Shown here one piece after another: positions 25,939-36,236 of a stretch of DNA of 64,000 bases (position 1 is its first letter; every line of letters begins with the position of its first letter). Source of the DNA: a virus. The position numbers and the translations under genes are program-made. The stretch lies in IMG/VR virus record IMGVR_UViG_3300030329_006583, positions 1-64,000 of that record. The stretch is one strand, 5' to 3'. The notes under the pieces were generated by a model, which had not been told where the DNA came from, did no database searches, and saw only the letters and a program-made list of their open reading frames with translations.

Positions 25939-28900
25939 TTAGAGGCCATCATTATCCAAAGTGTTAGTAACCACAAAATCAAGTGATATAAATTCAACCG
26001 AACGCGTAGGCTGTAAGAAGATTTTACCCCGAATGGTATTGTTCTCAATATCTGCCTGTGTAGTTGTGGTGGAATCAATCTGCACCTTAAATTTATCTAA
26101 ACCCTGCTGCTGCTGAATTGTTGCCAACACCGGGTTAACAGCTGCACTAAAGCGAGCCAACGTAGCCTCACGATTTGGCTCAAAAAGAATGGTGTCAGCA
26201 ATTTTCTTGACCTTTCTCCTAACATCAATCAACAACCTTCTAACATTTACCCTGTCCAGTGAACTCTGGGCTTTAAGCAAGGTTTTCTGACCCCATACAA
26301 TTGGCCCAGTGCCCACATAACTAGTGATTGGGTTAATGTCTGCTTCATATAGATTGTCAAGATTGTCTTGATTGAGAATTGTGTCTACTTCCAAGACATT
26401 GAGGAGTGCACCACGGGTAAATCCTGCAGGTGCAAACCAAGGATGCCCAATGGTATCATTCAGCGAGAAAGCTCCCATCACTGCAACACTAGGTGGCACT
26501 GTCATAATTTCATTAGTGCGTGTATCCAGCAATCTCACATCTGGGAAGTATGCCGCTGCGAAAGATGAATCTAGATTACGCTGTTGGAATCTTGTGATTG
26601 TGTTATTCACATTAACCAACCCATTAGAACTAGTTATAAAGTTGTTAAGTTCATCCTTTTCTTCAATATCCATCACCAACATTGCATCAAATCTATTCTC
26701 AACGGTAGTGATAGCATAATCTGTGATGGTTTTATGCCTAATGCCCGGAATTGAAAGAAGTTTTATATCTGCATCTGTTCTTTCACCCAAGATATCCAAT
26801 GCCTTTCTATAAGCACGGATTGTAGGCCCGTTTTCAACGCCACCTTGACCTGCTATATCATCAAACTGACGCCTCACTGAAAGGTCTGTTTGGTTGAAAT
26901 CCTGCTTGTTGAAAACATTTAGACCATTAAATCCACCCTGCATTATCATATTAAATTTAAGATAAGTTTGGGTATTCGGATCTCCAAAGTCCTTTGAAAC
27001 ATTTAGGAATCGACCTGGTTGGGTTGTGCCATCTGATTTTGTAAGATCTGCCAGCGTAGCATCACGTCGATAACGCGCTGCCTGCCAGTTTTGAGGATCA
27101 GCTTTATCTGCTGCGCTCTGGGTTACCACTTGAACCCTTTCCAACGTAAAGAGATTGTTGCAGAAGATATCTGCATCATACACAGTCCCGGACAAGGGTG
27201 CCTTACCTTCGTTGTCTCCCACCCAAGCATTTTCTATGTTTGTTTGATAATGTGGGAAATATTTTGTCCATGAATCCACACTGCTATCATGTTTAGTGGA
27301 ACGATTAGGCCTAGTAAGGCTGGATTGAACCGTGGTTTGAACACCCCAATACAATCTCTTATCCACCCTGTCAACACTAGCTTCAGTAATTGAAAGTGAT
27401 CGCCTATAAGGTACAGGGGGTTGGGTAATGGAACTAAGGGCTGTTGGAGCGCCTTCTAGGGACAATGCGGTCAGGATGCCCGGCCCTAATTGATTACATG
27501 CACCTGTCACAGCGGTAATAATGTGAGATCCAGATGTCAATAAGTGCCACGGACCCCTAAATCCAAGCGGAAGTGCTGTGGGATCCATTCCTGTTGCACC
27601 AGCATCAACTTCATCACTAACTTTAACCCTAACAAAATTAGAGACATTGGGATATTTACCTTCAATAACTAATTTTTGAGCATCCTCCGTTGTATCCCAG
27701 TGGAAATAAGCATTCATATCCCCGATTTTACGACCAATGTAATTCTCAGAAGCAGGATTTAAATCACAACCGATGAATTTTTCATACACCTTTGGATTCC
27801 TGTCATTATCATGTAAATCCCTAATGTATACATCAAAGGTACCGTATTTATTGCCTGGTTTAACACTATTTGATTTCTTAATATTAAGAATACTTATCTT
27901 AATCCTTTCAGGTGCCAAATCATTAACTGTCGAGGCATAATTACCTACGCCGTCAGACAATGCATAAAACCTGAAAAGGTTTTGCGGACCGTCGCCCATA
28001 TCTTGAGATACCACATAAGAACTAAATGCGGGTTGATAACGATCTTCGAACCCATCAAAGTTTGGCACACCGGCCTCGGAAGTATCTGGAGACCATGCCG
28101 TGTTTCCTGCAGCGGTGCCACTATTATGTGCAATAGATGCTGTCACCATAAACGCAATTTGCTGACCAGGTGCCTTTTGAACCCAGTCCGTGCTTAAGGC
28201 ATTACCACTACCCGACAAAGCGGAATGTGAACCGGTTACCACGGCAAATGCAGGTTGAATGTTCCAATGTGCATAAAGAAGGTGACCGGCTTCCTCCATT
28301 TTAAATGGATCCGTGTTCAGCATATTGGCAAAATATGCATCACCTGCCCGAGGATCAAATGAACATGTATATACGTTAGGATACCCCAAAGCCGGCTTAT
28401 GTCCATTTAAAAGCATCACAAATGCATCTTGGCCATTGGCATTCTTATTAACGTCACCAATAAATCCACCTGCATTACGCCCGGAATTATAACCGCCCCC
28501 AAATTGTGCAGCGGCGTAACCTGCTAGCCCATCTCTTCCTGTAACATATTCATAATATGCAGCCGAAGAAGATAGAGGAATATTGTTTTCATGAAGCACG
28601 CCAGATAGAGATGCAATAACACCACTAGCTGTCATTAACACACCGCGAAGAATGGGCATGGAACCGGTTGATACACTAGCAGTTTCGTACCCGTTACCCG
28701 TGGTACCCCCCAAGATCCCCGCCTCTCTAAATATCGTGGAATTGGAATTGGATTCTGACATGAAACAACCGAACAAAAATGTTCTTCCGGCAATACCATG
28801 TGTATTATTAAGCACACCAGCATATGGGTTATTTCCCATCAATCCATTCGTTTGTACCTGTTGTGCACCCACCACATAACCGGCATTTGTTACTTTTCCT

Positions 28901-29226
28901 GCATTAGGATCAGAAGGTGTTGCAGTGGTGGATCTTTTTTTACCGTCACCAACCCCTAAAACCCTCATGAATGTTCCGGAACGTGAACCATTACTAAACC
29001 ACTGTCTCATCGCCAAGGCACCAAACGTGGTTGAATCAGCATTACCAAATTTAGCTTCAAACTCGCTTAAATTAGGTACTGTTATGGGCACAAATGCCGG
29101 ACCCTTCCTTGAAACACCAATAATCCCAGCAGGGATACCTAAGGGGGATGCAGGGGTGGGACCGGTTAAATCAATTTCACGTCCGGTTACGCCTGGACTT
29201 CTAAAAGGGATAGTCTGTTCACTCAT
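25939..29226 (-). CDS. 18: Tail sheath protein, second copy
   Basis: This 1095-residue protein is a gp18-type contractile sheath subunit. The N terminus RSPGVTGREIDLTGPTPASP and the PAGIIGVSRKGPAFVPI segment match the sheath N-terminal arm. The C-terminal core contains the DRVNVRRLLIDVRRKVKKIA helix and the closing TRSVEFISLDFVVT strand that links neighbouring subunits. At about 1.1 kb of codons it is far longer than T4 gp18 (659 residues), with the extra sequence in the middle as surface domains. It is a paralogue of the gene just upstream, from which it is separated by 38 nt. AGGAG precedes ATG 29226. Confidence 0.92.
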   Translation of the reverse strand: MSEQTIPFRSPGVTGREIDLTGPTPASPLGIPAGIIGVSRKGPAFVPITVPNLSEFEAKFGNADSTTFGALAMRQWFSNGSRSGTFMRVLGVGDGKKRSTTATPSDPNAGKVTNAGYVVGAQQVQTNGLMGNNPYAGVLNNTHGIAGRTFLFGCFMSESNSNSTIFREAGILGGTTGNGYETASVSTGSMPILRGVLMTASGVIASLSGVLHENNIPLSSSAAYYEYVTGRDGLAGYAAAQFGGGYNSGRNAGGFIGDVNKNANGQDAFVMLLNGHKPALGYPNVYTCSFDPRAGDAYFANMLNTDPFKMEEAGHLLYAHWNIQPAFAVVTGSHSALSGSGNALSTDWVQKAPGQQIAFMVTASIAHNSGTAAGNTAWSPDTSEAGVPNFDGFEDRYQPAFSSYVVSQDMGDGPQNLFRFYALSDGVGNYASTVNDLAPERIKISILNIKKSNSVKPGNKYGTFDVYIRDLHDNDRNPKVYEKFIGCDLNPASENYIGRKIGDMNAYFHWDTTEDAQKLVIEGKYPNVSNFVRVKVSDEVDAGATGMDPTALPLGFRGPWHLLTSGSHIITAVTGACNQLGPGILTALSLEGAPTALSSITQPPVPYRRSLSITEASVDRVDKRLYWGVQTTVQSSLTRPNRSTKHDSSVDSWTKYFPHYQTNIENAWVGDNEGKAPLSGTVYDADIFCNNLFTLERVQVVTQSAADKADPQNWQAARYRRDATLADLTKSDGTTQPGRFLNVSKDFGDPNTQTYLKFNMIMQGGFNGLNVFNKQDFNQTDLSVRRQFDDIAGQGGVENGPTIRAYRKALDILGERTDADIKLLSIPGIRHKTITDYAITTVENRFDAMLVMDIEEKDELNNFITSSNGLVNVNNTITRFQQRNLDSSFAAAYFPDVRLLDTRTNEIMTVPPSVAVMGAFSLNDTIGHPWFAPAGFTRGALLNVLEVDTILNQDNLDNLYEADINPITSYVGTGPIVWGQKTLLKAQSSLDRVNVRRLLIDVRRKVKKIADTILFEPNREATLARFSAAVNPVLATIQQQQGLDKFKVQIDSTTTTQADIENNTIRGKIFLQPTRSVEFISLDFVVTNTLDNDGL

Positions 29227-29264
29227 TATTAAAGCTCCTACAGTGCTTATTAATATCTATCATC

Positions 29265-32200
29265 TTACTCAAAACTTACGCCAGTTGCAGTGATAATAAA
29301 GTCAACCGCAATAAACTCCACGGTCCTAGTTGGAACCAGGACAATTCGACCATTTAGGCGATTTCCTTCAATGTCCTCCAAGGTATTGTTGCTATCATCC
29401 ATGACAATTTTAAATTGTTCAATACCTTGCTGTGCCTGAACCAACGCCAACAATGGTGAAGCACCAGCGATAAACCTGCTTCGAGTTGCTTGATTGTTTT
29501 GTTCAAATATCAGGTTACGCGCAACCTTGAAAATCAAACGCTTAACCTCAATTAACATACGCCTTACATTAATTCTATCCAATGCTGTTTGCGCCAATTG
29601 AAGATTTTTTTGACCAAATATTACATATGTATTTGGGCCGCCTCCATTTGGGAACGTCGCAATCGGATTAATTCGCGCATCATATAAAGTATCACGATCT
29701 GCGGCAGAAAGCCTCACATCAACATTGGTCACAAATTCAAGAGAACCTCTGTTGAAGCCGGCGGGGGCAAACCATGGTTTTGCATTTTTGTCATTAAAAC
29801 CAAGTGCACCCAATGCCGCAACTGACGGTGGAACCCTTGTTATAAGGTTGTTAATATTATCCTGTATATGTACATCTGGGAAATAAACGGCGGAATAATT
29901 ATTATCAACATTCCTTAACCCAAATTCAATTGTTGTTCTCTCCACATCAGGCCTGATACCGGGACCGGCAAATACCCGATCTGAGTTTTCATCATATAAA
30001 GGAATATCCATCACATTAAATATCTGCGTATTATCACGCGCTTTATCCGCTACAAAATCTGTAACCAAAGGTGACCTAATTCCTGGAATTGCCAATATGT
30101 TAATATCTGTCACGCGATTGTCGGTCATTATCATCGCAGCCTGTCTATATGCCGCAACTATACTATTATCAATAGATGTCCCAGCAGGATTAACACTTCC
30201 GTTAGGTTGTGTGTTTAATCCAGTGTCAGTCCATGATGTTGATGCATATCCACCCCCGATATTACTGGTGGCACGATCATTCATCAAACCTTGCTCTTTA
30301 TTTAAAATATTAAGGCCATCAAAACCACCATGAAAAATATTGGTAAATTTAGCATAAGTGGTAAACCTATTAAATTCAACCGATGAAGATCCCAAAAGGG
30401 TTGCAAGGCTTATTCTACCTGGGTATGAAGTACTGACACTATCAAATGAAGTGTCCTGTAAAAGTGCCAGCCCAACTGAAGGTTGTTTGTTACGTAAATA
30501 GGCAGCACCTTTCATGTGTGTAGCAGCAGATGCGGTTAATTGTGAAATATGGCCACTTGCATCCAAGCTGTTAGGCAATGCAACGCGGGCGAGTGTAAAT
30601 TTATTGTTATTGAAAACATCCGCTCCAGTGCCGGTAACAAGGGTATCCAATTTTTGGATTCCTATAAATTTAGTGTATGCATCCACAATGCGGTTATAGG
30701 TAGTACCTTCATTTGCACGGAAGATTTCGTTTTCGCCGGCGCCAAAAGTACCTGTTGGGGCAATGCTAGTATTCATCACACCCCAATAAAACCTACTATC
30801 AGTTCTTTCATCGTTACCCGGGCGGCCAATCCAAACCGGTGAGTCTGTGGATACGGCACCACGCGTAACCTTAAAACGATACGGAAGCGGAGGAACAATA
30901 GAACCACTTTGTGACACAAGACTATTGTCCAGAACACCGTTATAACTAGCCCCCCACGCCAGGCGCATATCCCCCGTAAGAGTTGATGCCAAAGGTAATT
31001 CTGAACCTAATTTTCGCCCATCCCTCCTGATTGTCGTTGTGAGGTCATCTGTTAATGAATCTGTTGTTTTAAGCGTTGGAATACCTCTAAAACCAAACGG
31101 GGTGGCCTCTTTTGGAACTTCCCGATTGTATACCTCATCAGCCATTTGTACTCTAATTCGTGAAGATTTATTCGCAAAACGACCCGTAATGACAAGCCTT
31201 CTTTCTTCTTCTGCTTCTGCATCAAAGTTAAATGAAACCTTCTTATCACCAATAACACGACCAATAAATCGATCACTATCGCGATCTAAGTTCACATTGG
31301 GATATTTTTCTAGAATCTTTGGATCTAAATCAGTATCATAAAAATCACGAACCTGGACTTCAAATGACGGATATGGGTAAGATTCATCTACGCTGGCTAC
31401 AATGTTGGCGATAGAAATCTTGAACATTGTGTTACCAACCGCACCATCTGTTAGGGTTTCAAAATGAAATAAATCCCATTCTTTACCAGAAAACGGTTGT
31501 GAAATGAAATTTGTCGTTTTTGGCGTAGTAAATCTAGTGTCAAACCTTCCGAACAAATTCACAAAGGTCTCTGTAGGTAAACCTGAATCCCCCGAAGTAA
31601 ATGCAGAACCTGACATTAATACAACTGAAGGTGATTGTATCGTACCAAAGACGCCAGGAGGATCACCTGTGGGAATTGCTAATTGGGCCACCTCTGTATC
31701 AACCGGAAAATCTACGTACAATAGGTGTTTCTTTTGTTGAAATTTTGACGGTTCTGTATTTAAAATCTTGGATATATAATTATCACTCTGTGGATCGAGG
31801 CTAGCCGTGAATATCTTTAAGCCGGGTAAACCATCTGCCTCACCAAAATCTGCACCATCTGAATTTGATAATATCAACTTAAAACTAAATGCCGGCATGC
31901 TGCCTATTGCACTGTCGTTTGGATTGGCGGACATCGGACCTGGAGTGGAGCCGTAGAAGGTGCGCCATGTAGCGTAATCTGTGCGTGGTGTTAACACCTG
32001 AAACTGGGTGCCCGAGGCTGTCATCAACACTGCCCGAAGCAACCTAACATGATCATCGCCGCCAGCTGTGCCTATGCAACTTTCGTTATCACTAAATATC
32101 GGGAAACCAATTCCCTCCAATGATGCAGAAGCAAATTGTCGGGTACATAAAAATTGGATGTTACCAACCGGCTGGGGCATTGGCTCGCCTACTTTTTGGG

Positions 32201-32546
32201 TGCCTGTTAACACAAACCCAGCGCTATTGCAAATACCTGCCTTCTCAAAATTTTCAATCTGTGCAGTGGTTTTATTAAGCCCGGTACCTAGCACCCTCAT
32301 AAAAGTGCACGCCTGGCGATTTTTCAAAAATTCCCTAACTGCATAAGGACCAAATTTACCAGGTTGCAATGTCCCAAATCGGGTTTGGAAATCTCCAAAA
32401 TCACCTACAGTCACGGGGACAAATGCAGGTCCCATTTCAGCAGTACCAATGACACCCGCGGGAATACCAGAAGGGGAAGTCTGTCGTTGAGACAGATCAA
32501 TTTCCCTATCAAAAAATCCGGGTGAACGAAATGTTTGCTCAGCCAT
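29265..32546 (-). CDS. 18: Tail sheath protein, first copy
   Basis: This 1093-residue gp18-type sheath protein shares its ends with the neighbouring paralogue: RSPGFFDREIDLSQRQTSPS and PAGVIGTAEMGPAFVPV at the N terminus, DRINVRRMLIEVKRLIFKVA and TRTVEFIAVDFIIT at the C terminus. The middle regions differ much more. Either both proteins build one mixed sheath or one has become a specialised variant, for example at the ends of the tail. GAGGAG lies six bases before ATG 32546. The 94-nt gap upstream contains an AATATTTAT motif found in front of several late genes. Confidence 0.92.
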   Translation of the reverse strand: MAEQTFRSPGFFDREIDLSQRQTSPSGIPAGVIGTAEMGPAFVPVTVGDFGDFQTRFGTLQPGKFGPYAVREFLKNRQACTFMRVLGTGLNKTTAQIENFEKAGICNSAGFVLTGTQKVGEPMPQPVGNIQFLCTRQFASASLEGIGFPIFSDNESCIGTAGGDDHVRLLRAVLMTASGTQFQVLTPRTDYATWRTFYGSTPGPMSANPNDSAIGSMPAFSFKLILSNSDGADFGEADGLPGLKIFTASLDPQSDNYISKILNTEPSKFQQKKHLLYVDFPVDTEVAQLAIPTGDPPGVFGTIQSPSVVLMSGSAFTSGDSGLPTETFVNLFGRFDTRFTTPKTTNFISQPFSGKEWDLFHFETLTDGAVGNTMFKISIANIVASVDESYPYPSFEVQVRDFYDTDLDPKILEKYPNVNLDRDSDRFIGRVIGDKKVSFNFDAEAEEERRLVITGRFANKSSRIRVQMADEVYNREVPKEATPFGFRGIPTLKTTDSLTDDLTTTIRRDGRKLGSELPLASTLTGDMRLAWGASYNGVLDNSLVSQSGSIVPPLPYRFKVTRGAVSTDSPVWIGRPGNDERTDSRFYWGVMNTSIAPTGTFGAGENEIFRANEGTTYNRIVDAYTKFIGIQKLDTLVTGTGADVFNNNKFTLARVALPNSLDASGHISQLTASAATHMKGAAYLRNKQPSVGLALLQDTSFDSVSTSYPGRISLATLLGSSSVEFNRFTTYAKFTNIFHGGFDGLNILNKEQGLMNDRATSNIGGGYASTSWTDTGLNTQPNGSVNPAGTSIDNSIVAAYRQAAMIMTDNRVTDINILAIPGIRSPLVTDFVADKARDNTQIFNVMDIPLYDENSDRVFAGPGIRPDVERTTIEFGLRNVDNNYSAVYFPDVHIQDNINNLITRVPPSVAALGALGFNDKNAKPWFAPAGFNRGSLEFVTNVDVRLSAADRDTLYDARINPIATFPNGGGPNTYVIFGQKNLQLAQTALDRINVRRMLIEVKRLIFKVARNLIFEQNNQATRSRFIAGASPLLALVQAQQGIEQFKIVMDDSNNTLEDIEGNRLNGRIVLVPTRTVEFIAVDFIITATGVSFE

Positions 32547-32640
32547 GTAGCTCTCCTCTGTTCAAGCTCCTCGAACAATAAATATTAGGTGTACTTTCAA
32601 ATATACCTTTACAGCGCATGAATAATTTAAAGCGCCTCTA

Positions 32641-33966
32641 TCACACATCCATCTGCGGTAAAACTTCTACATCTGTAATTACTTCACCGGTGGATAAATC
32701 TTTATAAGTTGTCTCGCCTTGGTTTGTCGTAACATTACTCTCGAGGGGCACATCAAATTTTTTGCCAGTTAAGGGATTTTCACCCAAAGTCTGGGATTTA
32801 AATTTTAAACTACCGGCTTTGGCACCACCAAGATTAACATCCAATTTTGGTGAAATTTGATTGTTTTCATTTTCACCATCCACTAAAACTGCAGCTGTTC
32901 CATCTTTACCAACCAACTCAGATGCAACAAATCCGTCCCCTACGCCCTCTAAATCTTGTAATACATATTTTGCAGGATCACCAGAAGGCAATCCTGCCTG
33001 ATTAACAGCTATCATATCACCCTTGGGTTGTAAGGTGTCAAATATAATTTCAGTAGCAGTCGTAAAAGATCTTAAGGCATTAGGGGCCCCGGGAAATGAA
33101 GGATTAACAATATATGCCGGGACGTCAATTGTAAAAGTATACCTGATTATTCTTTCACTATCTGCAAAGTCATCAAAATTACTATTTGATTCTAACCCAC
33201 TGGCAACATATGCCACAAACCAATAACCTTTTGATGTTTCCAACCGAAATGTTCTTTGATGCATATTTTGATATGCTGACATCATTGCCGTTAAGAGATC
33301 ATTCATTTGTTGGGTATATTGTGACCACAATGTCACTTCATAACGTGCATTATAATATTTAACAGGGGGTACAGTGATTACCTCATAGATGTTATTGCCA
33401 TCCAACTGTGATGTTAGCAGCTTTCCCTGCTGCACCTCTAAGGTCGGTTGGGGTTGTGAACGTCGACTGGCTATTTTACCTGCTTTTGCACGGGTATCAT
33501 TTGGGGAATTAGAAAAATGTTTAGGGCTAGCTGCGCTATCCTGATTTTGAAGGCCCGCTTTATTCACCAATCGCTGATAAACTGCATCACTTTTGTCTAG
33601 GCGTTTTTTTATCACCAATGGCGCTGTTTGACCTGGGCCTGTGCCCTTTTCCACCACTTGATCTATACCTGTTCTCATTATTGACACCAAGGGAAGAATT
33701 AAAGTACCCCCTTTGTCACGTAATGGTTTTCTACGACGTAGGATAGCAAATCTCTCACCGGTGGCAAATATTACCGGTACCCTCCTTGAATCCTTTTTTA
33801 TACGATAAAAAAACGGAATTTCTTCATTAAACAAATTAAAAATAGCCCTATCAACATCCTCAATGGAACATGAAGGAATGGAAAAATCATCTGGAATGTT
33901 TGTTCCTTCATACCCTTGATCTAGCATATTAGAATCGGTTTCTGTTTTAGAAAACCTAGTTGACAT
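32641..33966 (-). CDS. 15: Tail completion/sheath stabiliser, gp15-like
   Basis: This 441-residue protein precedes the sheath genes. The segment YEVTLWSQYTQQMNDLLTAM (about 209-228) followed by RTFRLETSKGYWF resembles the gp15 family that caps the tail and joins it to the neck. Pro/Gln-rich linkers separate an N-terminal domain with IPFFYRIKKDSRRVPVIFAT (about 50-69) from the core, and the last 130 residues are Gly/Asp-rich. T4 gp15 is shorter (272 residues). It follows the gp14-like gene, matching T4 order 13-14-15-18. GGGG precedes ATG 33966. Confidence 0.7.
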   Translation of the reverse strand: MSTRFSKTETDSNMLDQGYEGTNIPDDFSIPSCSIEDVDRAIFNLFNEEIPFFYRIKKDSRRVPVIFATGERFAILRRRKPLRDKGGTLILPLVSIMRTGIDQVVEKGTGPGQTAPLVIKKRLDKSDAVYQRLVNKAGLQNQDSAASPKHFSNSPNDTRAKAGKIASRRSQPQPTLEVQQGKLLTSQLDGNNIYEVITVPPVKYYNARYEVTLWSQYTQQMNDLLTAMMSAYQNMHQRTFRLETSKGYWFVAYVASGLESNSNFDDFADSERIIRYTFTIDVPAYIVNPSFPGAPNALRSFTTATEIIFDTLQPKGDMIAVNQAGLPSGDPAKYVLQDLEGVGDGFVASELVGKDGTAAVLVDGENENNQISPKLDVNLGGAKAGSLKFKSQTLGENPLTGKKFDVPLESNVTTNQGETTYKDLSTGEVITDVEVLPQMDV

Positions 33967-33979
33967 TTAAAATCCCCTT

Positions 33980-34663
33980 TTAAGAATCAGCATAAAAAGC
34001 CGAATCAATCATCCCTATTTCGTCCTCTGCCCCATCACCACCTTTTGGTGAAACCTCGGCTGGACCTGATATTGGTTTTGTTAATACCCCTTTCTCTTGT
34101 AATGATCTCACATCCCCAGTTGGGCCTTCTGCATTTTCTGCGAATCCACGTTGTTGTACAAATGTTTCTTGAATTGCATCATCATCAGAATAACTTTCAT
34201 CTGTTGGGCCTTCCGGTACCTTATCAATTAATCCTATACGTGCCTGTTTACCTTGCAACATCACCCCGGTAGTGTGTTCAATTTGGCCATATATAGTGCC
34301 TTGCGTAACGACAGATGTTATCTCAAAAAATGTATCACCATAACTAAAAAAATCACCTGCTAATGCGTTTATTTCCTTGTCCAACAAATCCCTACTTTGT
34401 AAATACACCTCTATGCTATAATAGTATTCCATCCCAAATTTGTCAGTGGTTACATCCGAAGGTTCCCAATTAACCCTGGCGTCAATTTCGATAGGGGGAT
34501 CAAAAACCTTGTTGACAGCTTCTTCATATACGTCGTGAATTTCAGACAGATCTTCTCTAACGTGATAATAATATATTTTTTGTCCAATGATATCTTTGAC
34601 AATCTCTTTATTAATGTCAGCAATAAAATCAATTTCCCGCGGAGTAATAAATAATCTAGCCAT
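33980..34663 (-). CDS. 14: Neck protein, gp14-like
   Basis: This 227-residue protein starts MARLFITPREIDFIADINKE and contains GDFFSYGDTFFEITSVVTQG (about 104-123), a pattern of gp14-type head-completion proteins and of adaptor proteins with a beta-sandwich. The last 70 residues are acidic and Pro/Gly-rich. AGGGG lies six bases before the ATG. The gene lies between the gp13-like and gp15-like genes. Assignment is by motif and synteny. Confidence 0.65.
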   Translation of the reverse strand: MARLFITPREIDFIADINKEIVKDIIGQKIYYYHVREDLSEIHDVYEEAVNKVFDPPIEIDARVNWEPSDVTTDKFGMEYYYSIEVYLQSRDLLDKEINALAGDFFSYGDTFFEITSVVTQGTIYGQIEHTTGVMLQGKQARIGLIDKVPEGPTDESYSDDDAIQETFVQQRGFAENAEGPTGDVRSLQEKGVLTKPISGPAEVSPKGGDGAEDEIGMIDSAFYADS

Positions 34664-34672
34664 TTTTTACCC

Positions 34673-35869
34673 CTAACCCATAATAATTGCTTTGCCATTA
34701 GGAACTGGAATGTTTCTTAAAATACGCTGTAAATTATCTGCTTCATTTGCCTCCGCTTCTATCATTTTACCATATGTCATGCTATCTAGCATTTCCTTCA
34801 ATTCAGTGCGTAAATTTGTTTTTTCTTCCTGACCTTGTGTAACCAATTCAGTCCCATTTAAATCCAGGGTGGAATCGGCAATAGGGACACTGGAAAATTT
34901 GGAACGAATATATCCTAACAATTCTTTGCATGAAGCCAAACAATATTGCCTAATCCATTGGCGCCCAATACTATTGATTCGCTGAAATTGCAGATTGCCA
35001 AATGGTATATTGGAAAGATTTGATACCCCATATATTGAATCATCCTGATATGCAGGTTTAAATGGATCTGGACTAAATGCAACATTTATCCACAATTTCC
35101 TAGGATTGTCTTGCGTTGGTTGTGGATATATTCTTATTTTGGTACCAATAATCCTGTATGAATAATTAGAGCGCCTTACCCGACTAGACAAATCAAGCTG
35201 CCCAGCACGAAGCACATCTTCAAACACTGGCAAAACGTAAAATACTGTTTCTGGGGTGAATGATTCAAAAGAAAATTCATTATTTAAGTAATTAATTGCA
35301 CTAGTGGTATCAAAAAACCTATATGCAGCCTGAGGGCTGAAATGAAACACCTCCATTATCTTAAGCCTAGATTTAGGGGTGTTGGCATCATTATCAAAAA
35401 TAAGGTTGCCCTCTGTGTCTTTTAAATCTTGGTATATATCATAATCCTGTTTCTTTTTTTGTAGTTGGATAGATCCTGACATAAAATTATAAGATCCACC
35501 CATACCACCGTCCATGGCATAAGGCTCTGCCTGACGAAGGGGAAACTCATTGTTTTCCCTAGGTAACATTTGTTCAAATCCATTAGGACCTATATCAAAC
35601 GAACCGGAAAGTGAGCTACCGGTAGGAAATCCCATCAAATTCATTAATTGGGATTGTGCCTGATATTGATTAACTATGGAACCATATTCCATCAGCGACT
35701 CTTCAAGACAGGCCCATATTTGTTTTTTTGTAAGTTCAACACTAAGAATATCATCGCCTAATTTACGTTTCACAAACGTAACCATGGAATCCGCCTCGGA
35801 AATAAAGGCACTATCCGAATTAAACAAGCCAAAAGGCGTTGGATTAAGTGTTCTTGCAAATGTAGACAT
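34673..35869 (-). CDS. 13: Neck protein, gp13-like
   Basis: This 398-residue protein is the first of the neck series. An N-terminal helical part contains SVELTKKQIWACLEESLMEY (about 43-62), a pattern seen at the start of gp13-like adaptors. A later basic segment, RRSNYSYRIIGTKIRIYPQP, precedes the helical C-terminal half with RQWIRQYCLASCKELLGYIR. T4 gp13 has 309 residues. GGAG precedes ATG 35869. Its position between head and tail genes supports a head-tail connector role. Confidence 0.6.
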   Translation of the reverse strand: MSTFARTLNPTPFGLFNSDSAFISEADSMVTFVKRKLGDDILSVELTKKQIWACLEESLMEYGSIVNQYQAQSQLMNLMGFPTGSSLSGSFDIGPNGFEQMLPRENNEFPLRQAEPYAMDGGMGGSYNFMSGSIQLQKKKQDYDIYQDLKDTEGNLIFDNDANTPKSRLKIMEVFHFSPQAAYRFFDTTSAINYLNNEFSFESFTPETVFYVLPVFEDVLRAGQLDLSSRVRRSNYSYRIIGTKIRIYPQPTQDNPRKLWINVAFSPDPFKPAYQDDSIYGVSNLSNIPFGNLQFQRINSIGRQWIRQYCLASCKELLGYIRSKFSSVPIADSTLDLNGTELVTQGQEEKTNLRTELKEMLDSMTYGKMIEAEANEADNLQRILRNIPVPNGKAIIMG

Positions 35870-35906
35870 GAAAATCTCCAGTCATCAACCTAAAATAAAT
35901 ATTGAA

Positions 35907-36236
35907 TCAACCCATTACTTTCAAGGCCCATGAAAAAAACGCCATCCCAAATTGAACAACGGCAAACACGGTAATGGCCCTAGTTTTAAAAATCTTTAAA
36001 CCTTCAACTTCGCCAATTATTTCTTTTAACTGGGTCGGGGAACATATTTCATCCATGGAGGCCTTCCAATTTCGAAGTTCATCAACACGATCTTCCCTTT
36101 CTCGCATACGGGCAATCTCTTGTTTAAGTTCTTGAACCTCGTCACGAAGGCTCTCAATACCTGAGCCTAAAGTTTCCAATTCTTTTAAAACCAGACGTGA
36201 ATATTCATTCCACCCATTTTGATTACCATTACTCAT
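35907..36236 (-). CDS. Coiled-coil protein with C-terminal membrane anchor
   Basis: This 109-residue protein has a heptad-rich helix (about 12-60, with SLRDEVQELKQEIARMRE), a short linker and one hydrophobic segment at about 86-106 (RAITVFAVVQFGMAFFSWAL), leaving almost nothing after it. The topology is that of a tail-anchored protein with the coiled coil inside the cell. Its start overlaps the stop of the PAS-domain gene by 8 nt with GGGGGA in front, so the two are co-translated. Holin-like, spanin-like or signalling-anchor functions are all possible; the sequence does not decide. Confidence 0.75.
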   Translation of the reverse strand: MSNGNQNGWNEYSRLVLKELETLGSGIESLRDEVQELKQEIARMREREDRVDELRNWKASMDEICSPTQLKEIIGEVEGLKIFKTRAITVFAVVQFGMAFFSWALKVMG

